Made by a program: the position numbers and the translations under genes
Notes under the pieces: generated by a model
Told to the model about the DNA's origin: nothing
What the model saw: the letters and a program-made list of their open reading frames with translations, nothing else
Database searches by the model: none
Shown: positions 33,365 through 45,300 of the stretch, piece by piece
Numbering within the stretch: the stretch's first letter is position 1
Layout: every line of letters starts with the position of its first letter
Assembly: GCF_963678635.1 (NCBI RefSeq)
Contig: NC_087069.1
Coordinates: 22,722,360-22,786,359 of the forward strand
Reading direction: 5' to 3'
Length of the DNA stretch: 64,000 bases
Origin: Symsagittifera roscoffensis
Lineage: Eukaryota; Xenacoelomorpha; Acoela; Convolutidae

Positions 33365-34886
33365 ATGATAGTCTCAACTATATTGAATTTTCAAAAAATC
33401 CAAAAAGAATTGGGAGACTTGTTTGGTTCCAAAAATCTTACAAGAGGAAAATATTTGGAACCGTGCTTTCAACTATTAAAAATAAATGATTTGGGACAAT
33501 TTGAAAAGTCTCAGCAAGTGTATCTTAGTGAAAAAGAAGGAGAAGCAATATCGGCAATTCGGAAGATTGTTATTCACGATGCTGAAAATCTTGGACTCGT
33601 TCCTATATATGAAGCAAAATCTGGTAAAGAATCAACTATGGATCAGGAGCTCGACATCTGTAATAGAGTACATGAAATAGCAACATACAACATGAGGAGG
33701 TATGTTGTGTGTTGCTATTGAAAATTTTGGATCAGAGCCGATCAGAACCAAATTAAATAACAAAAACTCAATTTTTTGGTTCTGATCTACAAAGTTTTTT
33801 AAAAATTGTGAATACTTCATTCTGATCGGTTATTACCAGAAATACCAACAGTTAAGGTATCCTCAAAGAACTGTCCCAAATTTTGGGAGAATTTATGTTT
33901 GTTGATAATTGTAAACCTCAGTAATGCTTTGTGATATTTTGTATCTTGATAATTGAAATATTATCGGTTCAAAAATTTTTTTTTCTCTCTGAAGTGCATA
34001 TTTAGAGCTATAAAACCTGAGGAAATGTCAGACAAAACATACAATTTAGTCAAAATTGACATACACACTAAACAATTATCAAATGATTTTCCTGTAGTTG
34101 TTTACGAAGTTACAGATAAATTTTTTAAATTACTGTTTTCATCAAAATTTAGGTAAATTTTCTCTCATTTTAACAAAAATACAAACATGAATATAATTGA
34201 GAACATTATCATTATTTATCGTTTTTCTGAACTTCATTTATTTTTTCATTTTTTTGGTCTTAATTTGAGGTTTCGATTGGCTACATGAATTTTTTTAAAA
34301 CTAAATAGACTCTAAATAAGGAAAAATAAGGAATGTTTCTATCAAACGCGTTTTCAATGTCTGGAATGGAAAGTTATCAGATTTTAAGATTGAACTACTA
34401 CAAAAAAGTAAAAGATTGGTGGACAGATGACGTTGATGGAGATTGTATTAGTTTTAACTTGTATAGAAAATGAGAAAGCTCAATAGTTTTGTTTAAAGAT
34501 GGCGAGGAGACTTCAGAAAAGAAGAGTACTGCCAGATTTATCAACAATGTTTTTATCTTGATGAGTTTAGTCAGATTCAATGGTCTATCAGTAAAAAAAA
34601 AAACAACGGAAGAATCTATGAAACAAAAATTGGAGATAAAGAACATCCTTTCGACTACTGTTTTGAATTTGATACAAATAAAAAATCTAGATTTGTCAGA
34701 ATATTTTTTAATCTGTTATCCAAATTTAAAAGACTTCCGGTTGTTTATATTACAATATACTAAAAAGAAAATGATAAAAATGTATATTTTGGTAATTTCT
34801 TTTTTCACTGGTTAGAAATAGAACAAATCGAAAAAATTTTGATCCAAATTTCAAAATTTGAATTGAGTATCGAAAAAACAAAATGA
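33365..34886 (+). pseudogene. Three-exon spacer gene, last exon decayed
   Basis: Exon 1 33365-33699 (donor AGGAG followed by GTATGT), exon 2 34006-34152 (acceptor ATATTTAG, donor GTAAAT), exon 3 from about 34331 (acceptor AAATAAG). Exon 1 ends in phase 2, exon 2 starts by completing that codon, and exon 2 again ends in phase 2 matching exon 3, so the splicing is coherent. Exon 1 contains YLSEKEGEAISAIRKIV; exon 2 contains FPVVVYEVTDKFFKLLF. Exon 3 has at least two frame changes (near 34405 and 34475) and a TAA near 34760 before the frame ends at 34886. An overlapping ATG 15 bases upstream (about 33350) opens another frame. No family recognised. Confidence 0.5.
33770..33870 (+). repeat. 100-bp direct repeat, copy 1
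   Basis: The segment from TTGGTTCTGATCTACAAA through TTCTGATCGGTT to AAGGTATCCTCAA recurs at about 34995-35085. It holds a diverged ATTGG-type box (GATCGG). One copy lies in an intron of the preceding gene, the other next to the right arm. Confidence 0.75.
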
Positions 34887-34994
34887 ACCAGACAAGAAAT
34901 CTCGTTTTTTTTTACCTAGGTATCAATATTAATATCTTAGTTATCTTAGAAAAAGTCAATAAATATGATCAATTAGGAATTTTTATAAACAAAA

Positions 34995-35085
34995 TTTGGT
35001 TCTGATCTACAAAATTTTTTTAAAATTGTGAATACTTCATTCTGATCGGTTGTTACCACAAATACCAACTGTGAAGGTATCCTCA
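34995..35085 (+). repeat. 100-bp direct repeat, copy 2
   Basis: Second copy of 33770-33870, adjoining the right arm of the long inverted repeat. Its position suggests duplication of an arm-proximal regulatory segment. Confidence 0.75.
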
Positions 35086-35129
35086 ATAACTACAAACGAT
35101 AACAAAATTATTGAAAAATTCACGAGAAG

Positions 35130-35350
35130 TAGAGCTCAATTTTGATTGGCTGACAATAAATTTGTTGAACATTCCTTGACTATTGAAGCTCAATTCTGAT
35201 CGGTTGACATTAAATTTGTTGAAAATTCCATGACTATTGAAGCTCGATTCTGATTGGTTGATATCAAAAAAGATAAAAATTTCCTTATAATTAATGCTCG
35301 ATTCAGATTGGTTGATAATTTTTAAAACTCCCTGTTTAGATTGGATGATT
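35130..35350 (-). promoter_or_regulatory. CCAAT-box array facing the spacer (right)
   Basis: Five copies of a 50-60 base repeat with ATTGG or ATCGG on the plus strand (CCAAT on the minus strand): about 35143, 35198, 35253, 35307 and 35340. One more unit than the left arm. No intact gene starts from it on the minus strand within the spacer. Confidence 0.55.
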
Positions 35351-35525
35351 TTTATTTCAGCTAGGCTAAATAGCATATCATTTCTGATTTTATTTCACGT
35401 TAAAAACAATTGGTTGATAAGTTTGCTGTTTTTATTCACTTTTATTCTTTTTTTTGAGGCTATTCAACTCTTCTTATCTAAAAATTTGGTTTATTTTAAA
35501 TCTCCCATTCAATCTATCGTTACTT

Positions 35526-35757
35526 ATTGAGATGCGGTCACTTAAAAAAACGAAAGAGTTGCATGTCTTGAATGTGGCAGAGAATACACTCACAAAGATG
35601 CATCAAGTCATCGCAGAACCTGTGGTGTTTTGAAATGTTCTACCTGTAACTTTTATACTTAAGCAGCGAGGAACTCAATTATCATATCAAGAAGAAGCAT
35701 TGTCAACATAATGTTAAATTATGTGCTCAGCATTCTTCAAAGACACTTCAAGAGAAG
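35526..35757 (+). pseudogene. Zinc-finger exon in right arm (frame broken)
   Basis: Counterpart of 27443-27670. It keeps an ATG (ATGCGGTCACTT) lost in the left arm, but a one-base deletion follows, and later a two-base deletion turns the Tyr-Ser codons into a TAA (ACTTAAGCAGCG versus ACTTATAGCAGCG). The donor AAG followed by GTAAAA is kept. The two arms were thus inactivated separately. Confidence 0.6.
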
Positions 35758-38649
35758 GTAAAATTATTAATTTTTGTTAAAAGCATAAAAATCACTATGA
35801 ATATTAGTTTTTACTGTATCTGAAAAGTCTAAACTGTTGTGATATACTTAGTTAGAAATTATACAGTGTTTTCTCCTCAATACCGGAACTGTCATTTGTT
35901 TTATTATTCAAAGGTTTTGATTGATGATAAAGACAGCAAAAATCGAGTTCAAATTGTCGTGAAACTTTCCATGGAACTCGATCCAAAAACCTTTAATCAA
36001 CAGTAAAAACTTCTTGGTTGCAAGATTGCAGAGACTGGGTTGCGATAAATTTGTAGTAAAAATGCATAACATACGCTAATAAGTAGTTAAGTACTAGCTT
36101 AAAAATTGTAAAACTTGGATATTTGTAAAACATCGACTAATTGAAAGGTTTTGTGTAGTTACTATTTTAAAGTTTTCTTATTTTGTGCTTGTAAAAGTGT
36201 TCATGGAGAGGAAAAATTTTTAGGCAGAAAATGTGGTTTGACTTATCAGGAATTATGCTTTTTTATTGTTTTTTTTTGATGATTTCAGAAAAGAAATTGA
36301 TAAATGACCTGGAAAAAATATATGTTTTTGTTAAATAAACTTTGAAAGTTTCAAGATAATGATATACATCATTCTCAACTAAAAAAAATACTCTAACAAA
36401 GAAATTCAGACTCTAAACATGATTATACAGTTATGAGGTTGAGAAAATTGTTGAAAGACTTTCAGCAAAGGATTTATGGTACTAATTCTGCTTCGGATTG
36501 TTGAATGTTCGTTGAAACGATACATTTTTCCATCTAAAATTCAATTTTTCAAGTAAAAAATTGTTCAAATTGGATTCGTTCGGTACATAGTAGATGAAGC
36601 AGAAACTGAGAAAATGCTAAAATGAGATAGAAACTCCAATTAATTCATGGGGACTTTTGAGATAATTTTACTGAAATTTAGCTTATAAAGTATATCTTGA
36701 GAAAAAATCCGACATAAAAAATCTCAAAAGTTTATATTTATGGGTAATTCATTAGAAAAGTTTGTTATCATTTGATATATTAGGTTCCTTGTATGAAAAA
36801 TCAATTGTTTTGAGGATAATTTTTGTAAAACAAACCCAATCTGACATCTTTTGGAAGATGATACATAAATCATAAATCAAAAAATTGCTTTCAAGGTCTA
36901 CATTTCATTATTTTTACTATAGCGTTTTTTGCTGATTTAAACTAGGAAAACTATACAATTGTTCCATTTTGCAACTTGATTTTTTTTTTGCTAAATTAAT
37001 TTTTTGAGACGCGCTCTTTTAGAAATTTTTATATTGTAGATGTTAGGAACTAGGTTCCTCTGCTTATTTCCGGAGATTTTTAGATTATAACTAATAGAGC
37101 TGCTCCTAATTTGTTCTTAAATTGTAAAAATGCAACTTTTTTTCTCATTTCTTACATTTGTTTTTGAATACTTTAACTAGCACCGATTTTTTCTCACTTG
37201 GGTTTTTTTGAGAAAATTTCCGTTATAAATTAAGAATAAAAAACGTTTGTTAAAAAATATTTTACAAGAAAAGTGATATTTATTGATCCCAAAAAGTGTA
37301 TTTTTGCTTAAATAGTTAACGGTAGCAACTGAACAAGGGAACCCTGAGGAAGACATTTACAATTTTTATCAAAAGAAATCAGACGCTATCAGTTCTAATT
37401 TCATCTCTGCCAGCAAATTGTTCGTTCAATTGATACTATTTTCCACCTAAATTCTCCAGTTCTGACTAAATTTTCTTGCAAAAGGTGTTCAATAGCGAAA
37501 TTATGTATTAAGCAAAAATCAAGAGTAACCTTAAAACCTAAAACATTTCCAGGGAAAATCATGAAAAATTAACTATTTTTCAGGAAACGTGACAGTTATT
37601 GATCCCAAAAATTGTATTTTTGCTTAAATAGTTTACTGTAGCAACTAAACAAGGGAACCTTGAGGAAGACATTTACAATTTTTATCGTAATAACCAGACG
37701 ATATCAGTTCTAATTTCATGTCTGCCAGCAAATTGTTCGTTCAATTGATACTATATTCCTCCTAAATTCTCCAGTTCTGACTTAATTTTCTTGCAAAAGG
37801 TGTTCAATGGCAAAAATATGTATTAAGCAGAATGCAAAAATAACCTTAAAAAACATAGAACGTTTCTTCGGAAAAACGTGAAAATCATGTTGCAGAAGCA
37901 ACAGAGAGATAATCATCAGTTATGAAGACGATTTTTTTGAATTTGAACCAAGCAAAAGTATGTTTAAAATTAGATTAGAAGCAACAATACATTAACCAAA
38001 ATTATGAGATTTCTGCAATTTTTTTCCAAAAATTGAAAGTTTTGCAATTTTTTTCAAATACTTGAAGTTTTTGCAATTTTTTCCAATTACTTGAAATTTT
38101 TGTAATTTTTTCCAAATACTTGAAATTTTTGTTATTTTTTCTCAAAAATTTGACTTTTTTCGAAAATTCAGTAGGTTTCAGCTTTGCTTCAACTAGATAG
38201 AAAGTAGATTATCCAATAAATTAAGGGAGAATTATAGCTAATCTTATCGTGTTTTGAAGTTTTTTGAAAAAATTTTCAATTTTTTTGATAAAAATTCCAT
38301 GTTTTTGCACAAAAACTTTTACCATTGACTTACCATGCACAAAAAAACTAAATATCTAATCTTATTTCTACAACTTAGACGTAATTAACAGTTAATTGTT
38401 CCCAATTAGTTAACACATGCCAAAAAAATAAACATTCCACACAAAAACCAAAAAAAATTACAATTTTCCTACCATTATCTTACCATCACACAAACCATAA
38501 AACCTTACCATCGGTATTCCCTATCTTAATACATTGTAGACTCTATACCCAATCTTAATACATAGCATGGCGGACCGGAGATCTATAACGTATCTTAATA
38601 CATGGGGTCCGCCATGCACCCGCCCCCCACTTCAGCTCCAACATCTACT

Positions 38650-39240
38650 ACTCGCGATATATTTCGACCGTGCTCGAGGCATGTTTCGAACGTGCTCCAG
38701 GTGTGTTTCGACCGTGCTCGAGGTATGCTTCGACCGTTGTCCAGGTATGTTTCGACCGTTCTCGAGGTATGTTTCGACCGTGCTCCCGATATATTTCGAC
38801 CGTGCTTGAGGCATGCTTCGACCGTGATCGAGGTATGCTTCGACTGTGCTCGAGGTATGTTTCGACCGTGCTCGAGGTATGTTTCGACCGTGCTCGCGAT
38901 ATATTTCGACCGTGCTCGAGGCATGTTTCGACCGTGCTCGAGGCAAGTTTCGACCGTGCTCGAGGTGTGTTTCGAATGTGCTCGAGGTGTGTTTCGACCA
39001 TGCTCGAGGCTCGAGGTATTCTTCGACCGTGCTCGCGATATACTTCGACCGTGCTCGAGGCATGTTTCGATCATGCTCGAGGTGTGTTTCGACCGTGTTC
39101 AAGGCTTGTTTTGACCGTGCTCGAGGTTTGTTTCGACCGTGCTAGAGGTATTCTTCGACCGCGCTCGAGGTATGTTTTGACCGTTCTCGAGGTATGTGTC
39201 GACCGTGCTCGAGGTATGTTTTGACCGTGCTCGAGATACG
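38650..39240. repeat. 22-bp satellite array, right
   Basis: About 27 units in the forward orientation with the same variants as the left arrays (CGATATATTTCGACC every few units). It begins at TACTACTCGCGATATATT directly after the arm. Confidence 0.95.
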
Positions 39241-39415
39241 TTTTGAATTTTTGCTCGACCTTTTGCTTGAAAGTCAAACATAAAGTGAGCAATTCGACCC
39301 AATGAAATCTCGACATAGAGTGAGCACCTCGTTTCGAGGTGAAATACCGGAATGCAGTTTTTTCTCAGCAAATTATTTTCAAATGCATCAAAAAGCAGTA
39401 AATTCTGAAAACTGG
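39240..39415. repeat. Satellite-flanking module, right copy
   Basis: Repeats the left module at 22471-22690 (GAAAGTCAAAC..., AATTCGACCCAATG, CGACATAGAGTGAGCACCTCG, AATGCAGTTTT) up to GCAGTAAATTCTGAAAA at about 39408, where similarity stops. This may be the true outer limit of the repeated structure. Confidence 0.75.
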
Positions 39416-40940
39416 AGTATTGAAACAATATTATCATTGCAAAACAAAAAACTGTGAAAATAGACAGTTCTATAGACAATAAAAAGAGTCAGTGAAAACG
39501 GAATCAACTAAAGAACTAGTGCAGCTTTATCGCTTCAGAAACTATCACGGACACAGATTTAAGTAAAATCCCCAAGTTTTTTCTTGACATTTAGGTAAGC
39601 TTTGGAAACCAGAAATTTTTGTGAAAAAAGCACGTTCTTTGCAAGTTTGGCGAAGCAAGAGACGCGTCATAAAAATCATCCAAAGAGACAAAGAAGCGCT
39701 GAAACTACAGAGTATGCAGTAAGAAAAAATTGCTACCAAAACGGCTATTTCAATGTTTAACAAGTTTAGTTAAAATCATCTGATTTTTTTAGAAAGAAAT
39801 TTGCTGTGGATTGCTCCTACAAGTGAAAATTCATATAGAAATTTTTTAGAGACTTTCCTAATTTTCACACCTACACGCGTAGCTTCCCGTGTTGACCTCC
39901 AAACAAAGAAAAAGCTTATCATCCATTTTCACAGATGGAACTAATGGAAAAACATAAATACAAGTATATACTTCAAAAATTGATTAACTTGCAGTTTTTT
40001 TCTAAATAGCGTTTTCATTTACTTTAACAAAAAATTGATAAATTAAACTGGAGTATGTTGTAAATGTAATGTTTTTAATTTGAGTAATTTAAAAGTAATG
40101 GTATGAAAACTGATTTTGAAGACAAAAAAGTTCACAAAAAATGTTGACATATTTTTCAGTTAGGAAAAACTAGTCATGCAATTTTATACTATAATAATTG
40201 GGTGACTAGCATTATTCAAAAAAGAATCCACTGGGCAACTGGGCATCTAAACTTGAAATATTTTTGTAGTCGCACAAAAACTTCAAGGTACGAAAAAACA
40301 TACTCGAATTTAATTACATCAGAAGATCTTCACCAAACTCATTGAGTAGCTATGTTCGGGTATCGTTTTTCAAAAGTTGCATATTATCAACAATCTTCAG
40401 TTTAGTTTGCGGCTGAAAACTAATGTAAGCGAATAAAAAATTTCAACGAAGATGCATAAAATGGTGTTACAGAAAACATGAACTGAATGATGAGGATTAT
40501 GTTTTTTACTTAAATAAAATCAAACTATTGCCAATTTCACAGACGTTATCTGAAAACAATTGATATTCCTGAATAACGTTCTCAATAACGTGTTGCCATT
40601 AAATTTTTGGGATACTCGACATTGGCCCTGATTCAAATCGAACGGGAAACAAGACGTTTTTGAGAATGCCAAGGATAACACGGAGCAGACTTAGTGAACA
40701 TTTCTTTTACCGTGTCGCAGAAATGTCAAACACGCTCGCGAGATCAAACAACTTGCCTGGATCCGATCCCTTTTTAGGCACCTGTAACCTTTAGAAAGAG
40801 TCTGAACCTGTTATTGGCTGACAAACTACAAACATTTAAACACTCGATTTATCCAGAGTCATGGTTTTTAAGTTTATTTTACTAACATTGTTATCAAATT
40901 TTATGAGCAACTAATCCTCGCCTTGCCGGTTTAATTCACT
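39416..40940. other. No gene seen; fragment of the GGTCAACCCGGG element
   Basis: At 39880-39960 CCCGTGTTGACCTCCAAACA and AAGCTTATCATCCATTTTC resemble the left end of the element at 51624-52554. Otherwise AT-rich and empty. Confidence 0.45.
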
Positions 40941-41105
40941 CTTATTATTACTACTAGTATGATTATTGTGATTATGACGATTATTATTATTATGATGATT
41001 AATATTATGATTATTATGATTATGATTATTATGATTATTATGATTAATATAATTATGATTATTATTATGATTATTATTATCATTATTATGATTATTACTA
41101 TTATA
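40941..41105. repeat. (ATT/ATG) trinucleotide microsatellite
   Basis: About 165 bases of TTATTATGATTATTATTATG type repeats. Confidence 0.95.
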
Positions 41106-42189
41106 AACTATTAGAGGCAGCCAAAAAATTTAGAGCTTTGCCCTGATAGAATCAGTTTTTTAGAGGTAATACCGTGTTAAAAGGGGGAAACTTAAAAACA
41201 TTTTATGGTTTTTTTCGAAAAGTAAGTAGCGCACATTGTTTTTTTTTGGTATCAATCTGATGAGGTAAGAATTGCAGTGGAATTAGATGAAGATTACAAA
41301 CGAAGGACTCTGATTATCTCAAGTTCGATATAGTTGAACTTATTACTTTTTGAAATCTGGTTTTTTTATTTATTTCTCCGATAACTGAAAATGGAGACTG
41401 CGGTGGACCTTTGTCTTTGGGTTTGCTACTTAAATTTTTTCCACTCAAAATCAAGTTTCATAATCAGCTGAGAAAAAAGTTCGACTTTTTTTGCTGTGTA
41501 ATCATATTCAGTCCTGAAGCAAGTGGCGTTTGTTAGATGAAGAGCAATAAATTGAGCCGTGAAAGCCTTAGCTTTACTCCGGAAAAATATTTTTGCGAAG
41601 TCTAATTCAGCACTTTTTTGTCAATAGAAACAAATTTGAAGATTTAAAAAAAAAGCTAATTTTATTTTGGAATTTACTTTTAGAAGACAAATAAAGTCGA
41701 CTATGAATAATTGAGCTAAAATTTAAGCTTCCAAGATTCCAAACATCACGCCACGCAAAACAAAGGCACAAGTTTCATTAAGTTTTTCATGTATGAGGTC
41801 GGAACTTTCTCCGCTACTTGCCGGGAAACCAGCTAATCTGACAAGCTTATCATCCAAAAGGGTACCCCTTCTTTAGTATTGTACGACATCCAATTCTGAG
41901 CTACCAATCCTAAAAAAATTCTTTGGCGTCAATGTACAATAAGTTTGAGCGATGGTTTGCAGCTATATATTCAGGCCCTTAAAAATAAATTTTGGTATTT
42001 TTGTTTTGCAAGGCTCGCATGCGGCGCTGAAGCGCTGATCACATTCACATAAGGGGTCTTTATTATGCCTTATGGAGGAGCTTGGAAATTTTTTTGATTC
42101 TAAAAATTCTTCACAGTAAAAAAAATAATTTTTTTTTGATTATCTATAAATTCAAGCACAACCAAAATTATTTGAGTTTAACCGTTCAA
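41106..42189. other. No gene seen; degenerate MITE arm at the start
   Basis: 41108-41165 (GGCAGCCAAAAAATTTAGAG, TTTGCCCTGATAGAATCAG) resembles an arm of the element at 17791-18089. The rest holds no supported feature. Confidence 0.4.
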
Positions 42190-42362
42190 TTACTTGTAGT
42201 ATTGGTTGTTGTAGTTGTTGGCGTTTGGTGCGTAGTAGTCGTTGTTCCCTGCTCCCCCTCCCCCTCCTCCGCCTCTGTTTCGATCAAGAGTACCCGATTT
42301 GCTTCCACTTGCCGAAGACAAGGGTCGATTGTTTGTTGAAGTCATCATCATGGCATTGCCGC
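42190..42362 (-). CDS. Alternative last exon b of the four-TM gene
   Basis: Acceptor GCGCGTAG followed by GCGGCAATGCC. It encodes a 56-residue tail (GNAMMMTSTNNRPLSSAS, SGTLDRNRGGGGGGG, ending NNQYYK). It is a clear duplicate of exon a, with the same entry phase, and differs mainly after the Gly run (NDYYAPNANNYN instead of NDYYLPPTSNYKK). No canonical AATAAA lies close after the stop. Confidence 0.8.
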
Positions 42363-45300
42363 CTACGCGCAAAGTAATTAAAAGCTGCTATATTCATGAT
42401 GGGGACAGTTTTTTGCAATTAGTTCATAACTTTTTTTGTTTTGAACTGATTTGTTTTGGTATATTTTTTAGCTGGTTGTAAGAACCTGTACGAACTTAAA
42501 ACTTTTTATCATCATATCTTGTGTTTGCGCTACTTGCTCAACAACCAGCTAATCGTGTTACACCTGGCTTCTTTTCAAAAATTTTTGCATTTATTTCTTG
42601 CTCATTGATTGCAATATTTTGATTGGCTGTGAACAATAAATCAAATTAATCAGTGTTTGTTTTACATCGAATATTGTTTACTGGTTGGCTGGTTATTGTT
42701 TCTAATTGAGTTCATGACTGTTTTGGCGGTGCGAATTGATCATATTTTAATTTGAAACAGCGTAGAGAAGCCCTCTGTAAAACATAGAAATAAAAAAAGG
42801 CGGTCAGTTGGCCACATTACCATCCAAAGAGTTCCACTTCGAATCATAGCTTTTTATAAAAATTTAGGGCGTAGCCGCTTGTACAGAAAAGATTCATTGA
42901 ACCTGTAAATTTGATTGAACTCAACATATTAATTTTTTTTTTTTTGGGGGGGGGGGGGTTATTTCCCGAGAAATGTCAAGCGTTTTAAACAAAAACAGTC
43001 AAAAATTAAAAATTTGACTATTCCGAGGGCCAAAACCTTAAATGTGCAAAACATTTGAGCAGAGCCGCTAACGCAGGACAATTTTTGGATCTTTTTTATT
43101 CATTGAAAGCAAAAATTTGGATTTTGGAGGAGTATTTTTCGAGGAAACAAACTAAAAGTTAGTGAAACAACTCCAAAACGAACAACAAAAATGAAGTTAT
43201 AGCAAACCGAGTGGCAAGGACACAACCAACTTAAAAATGCGGAACCGAGCATTAAAATGGTGTTTTCCTTGAAACAACTCAAAATGAGGTCACTAAGCCG
43301 ACTTTTACAAATTTTAGGAGTACATCAAACCCTAAAAGCAACATTAAAATAAAAGCGCGCAGCAACAAAAACGAGTTCAAGAAAAAACAACTAAGCCAAT
43401 AGCAGATAAATAGACAAATAATTGGCCGACATTTCATTTGAAACAGAATCTTTCCCGTTTGAAAAAAAAAACATCCTGGTCACATTCGAACCTGTACTTT
43501 TGCCGTCCCAGGCATATTCGTTATCTCCAGGCTAAGTTGGTCGGGAACGCATAGAAGTTTGTATTAATTTTGAACCAAGATACAAGCGATTCAAGTGATT
43601 CTGTTTAAGAAATTGTTAGTCCGAAAAAAGTCTATATTCCAGTTTGATAAAGCTTGCTAATCGCAAGCGCAATAAGTGTTGACAAAACGGATATTTAAGA
43701 TCGATATTTAAGACTATTGATTTATTTGTAGTGTTATTTTTTGTAGTTACTGGTGGGTGGAAGGTAGTAGTCGTTATTCCCACCTCCACCTCCACCTCCT
43801 CCCCCGCCTCTGTTTCTATCCAGGGTACCCGATCTGCTTCCAATTGTCGCAGACAACGGCGGCCGATTGTTTCCTGAACTCATCATCATCGCATTGCCGC
43901 CTACATGCAACATGATAAACAGTTGCTACACTTATGGTTGATTATAATTTTTTTCATGTCAGTTTGCTCAAAATTTACTTTTGGGCTAATTTTCTGCTAA
44001 CTGGTATAATTTGCTTGCAATTTACAAGAATCTAATAACTGAAATCTTTATTTTCTTTTCTTTTATATTTATCCATAAATTGACATTACTTTATGAAGAT
44101 TTTTGTCAAAAAATCCTTTTGAAAGATTTCCAATTACTTTTTACATAACTGGCTGGTTTCTCAACTTACCCGGTTAACCAAATGATCGGGCCAAAACATC
44201 AATAACCACATCAGCAACAAGAACAGCAATAACAACACAACTGACCTGGATAGTTCCTGACATGCCCCCCTGCTCGTTGCATTTGGGCTTTGGTGATTTT
44301 GGGTGAGGTGCAGATTTTGACAGCTGAGATTAAGCTGGAGAGAATTAGCATTGAAAGAGCGATGAACAGCATGTAAAAAGATGGCCCGTACACGTCGAAG
44401 GAGAAGTTTTCAAGCATGTAGCTCACTGTTAATCCTGATCCGATTGACACCGTCAGAACTAGGAAAAAATTTTAAATATTTTTATTGATCTAAACAAAAA
44501 CAAAAAACATCTTCAGTTTTGAAAAAAAACTATAATCAAGTACAAGAAAACCGGTGCCGAAGGCTCCCTTTAAACAAAGTGAAAGATATCCAAAGGGGAT
44601 CGGACCATTGGTATTCAGTAGGGTCCATTTCTTGGGAAAAACCAACCCCCTCTCCCCCTTAAATCCGCTCCTGCAATGATACCAGGAAAAAGTCCAATTA
44701 GAAATTAAAAATATAGAAATTAAAAAACAGTTTTTTTCAAGTAGCTAAAATTTTAAAGCTGGCAAAAACGTTTAAACACTTTTATTGACCAAATTTATTG
44801 ACCGTTTTGTTTTTGTTCTAAAATCAGATTGAAGTATTTGTTTTTTATTCTTGAGCAGTCTTTTCTATTATTGGTTATAACCTACAACCGATAGATAAAT
44901 TATAAAACACTATAACTATAGATTAACTAACGAGCACTGATTGAGACCCAAAATTCAATCACATCCCAGGCTCGACTTCTGAGGGATACTGGGCCGAGAG
45001 CCAGTTGTGTGGAGAGGAGGACTATCTGGACTAGGGGTATGAAACACCCAATGACGAGGAACACAACGCCAATAGTCAGTTGAGGATCTGGAATGAGTTT
45101 TGTCCTGATATTTTGAAACGTTTAAGCTAGCAGAAAAAATGATTTATCGGGAAAAAAAATTGGACAACTTAAATCCGAAATAAATTGGCTGTTTGTAAGG
45201 AACTCTTGAAGGACCGCGCATAATAGGACTACTGTAGTTCGAAGTTTTATTGCAATTTTGATCAATAAAAATGTCTCCAAAGTGGGGAAAAAATGTCTTC

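Larger units (their letters stand above)
35120..38650. repeat. Right arm of the long inverted repeat
   Basis: Inverted counterpart of 24250-28015. It contains the ATTGG array (35130-35350), the second zinc-finger exon (about 35526-35757), both copies of the 315-bp duplication (around 37320-37530 and 37610-37830) and the outer edge GGGTCCGCCATG at 38608 leading into the satellite. Confidence 0.9.
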
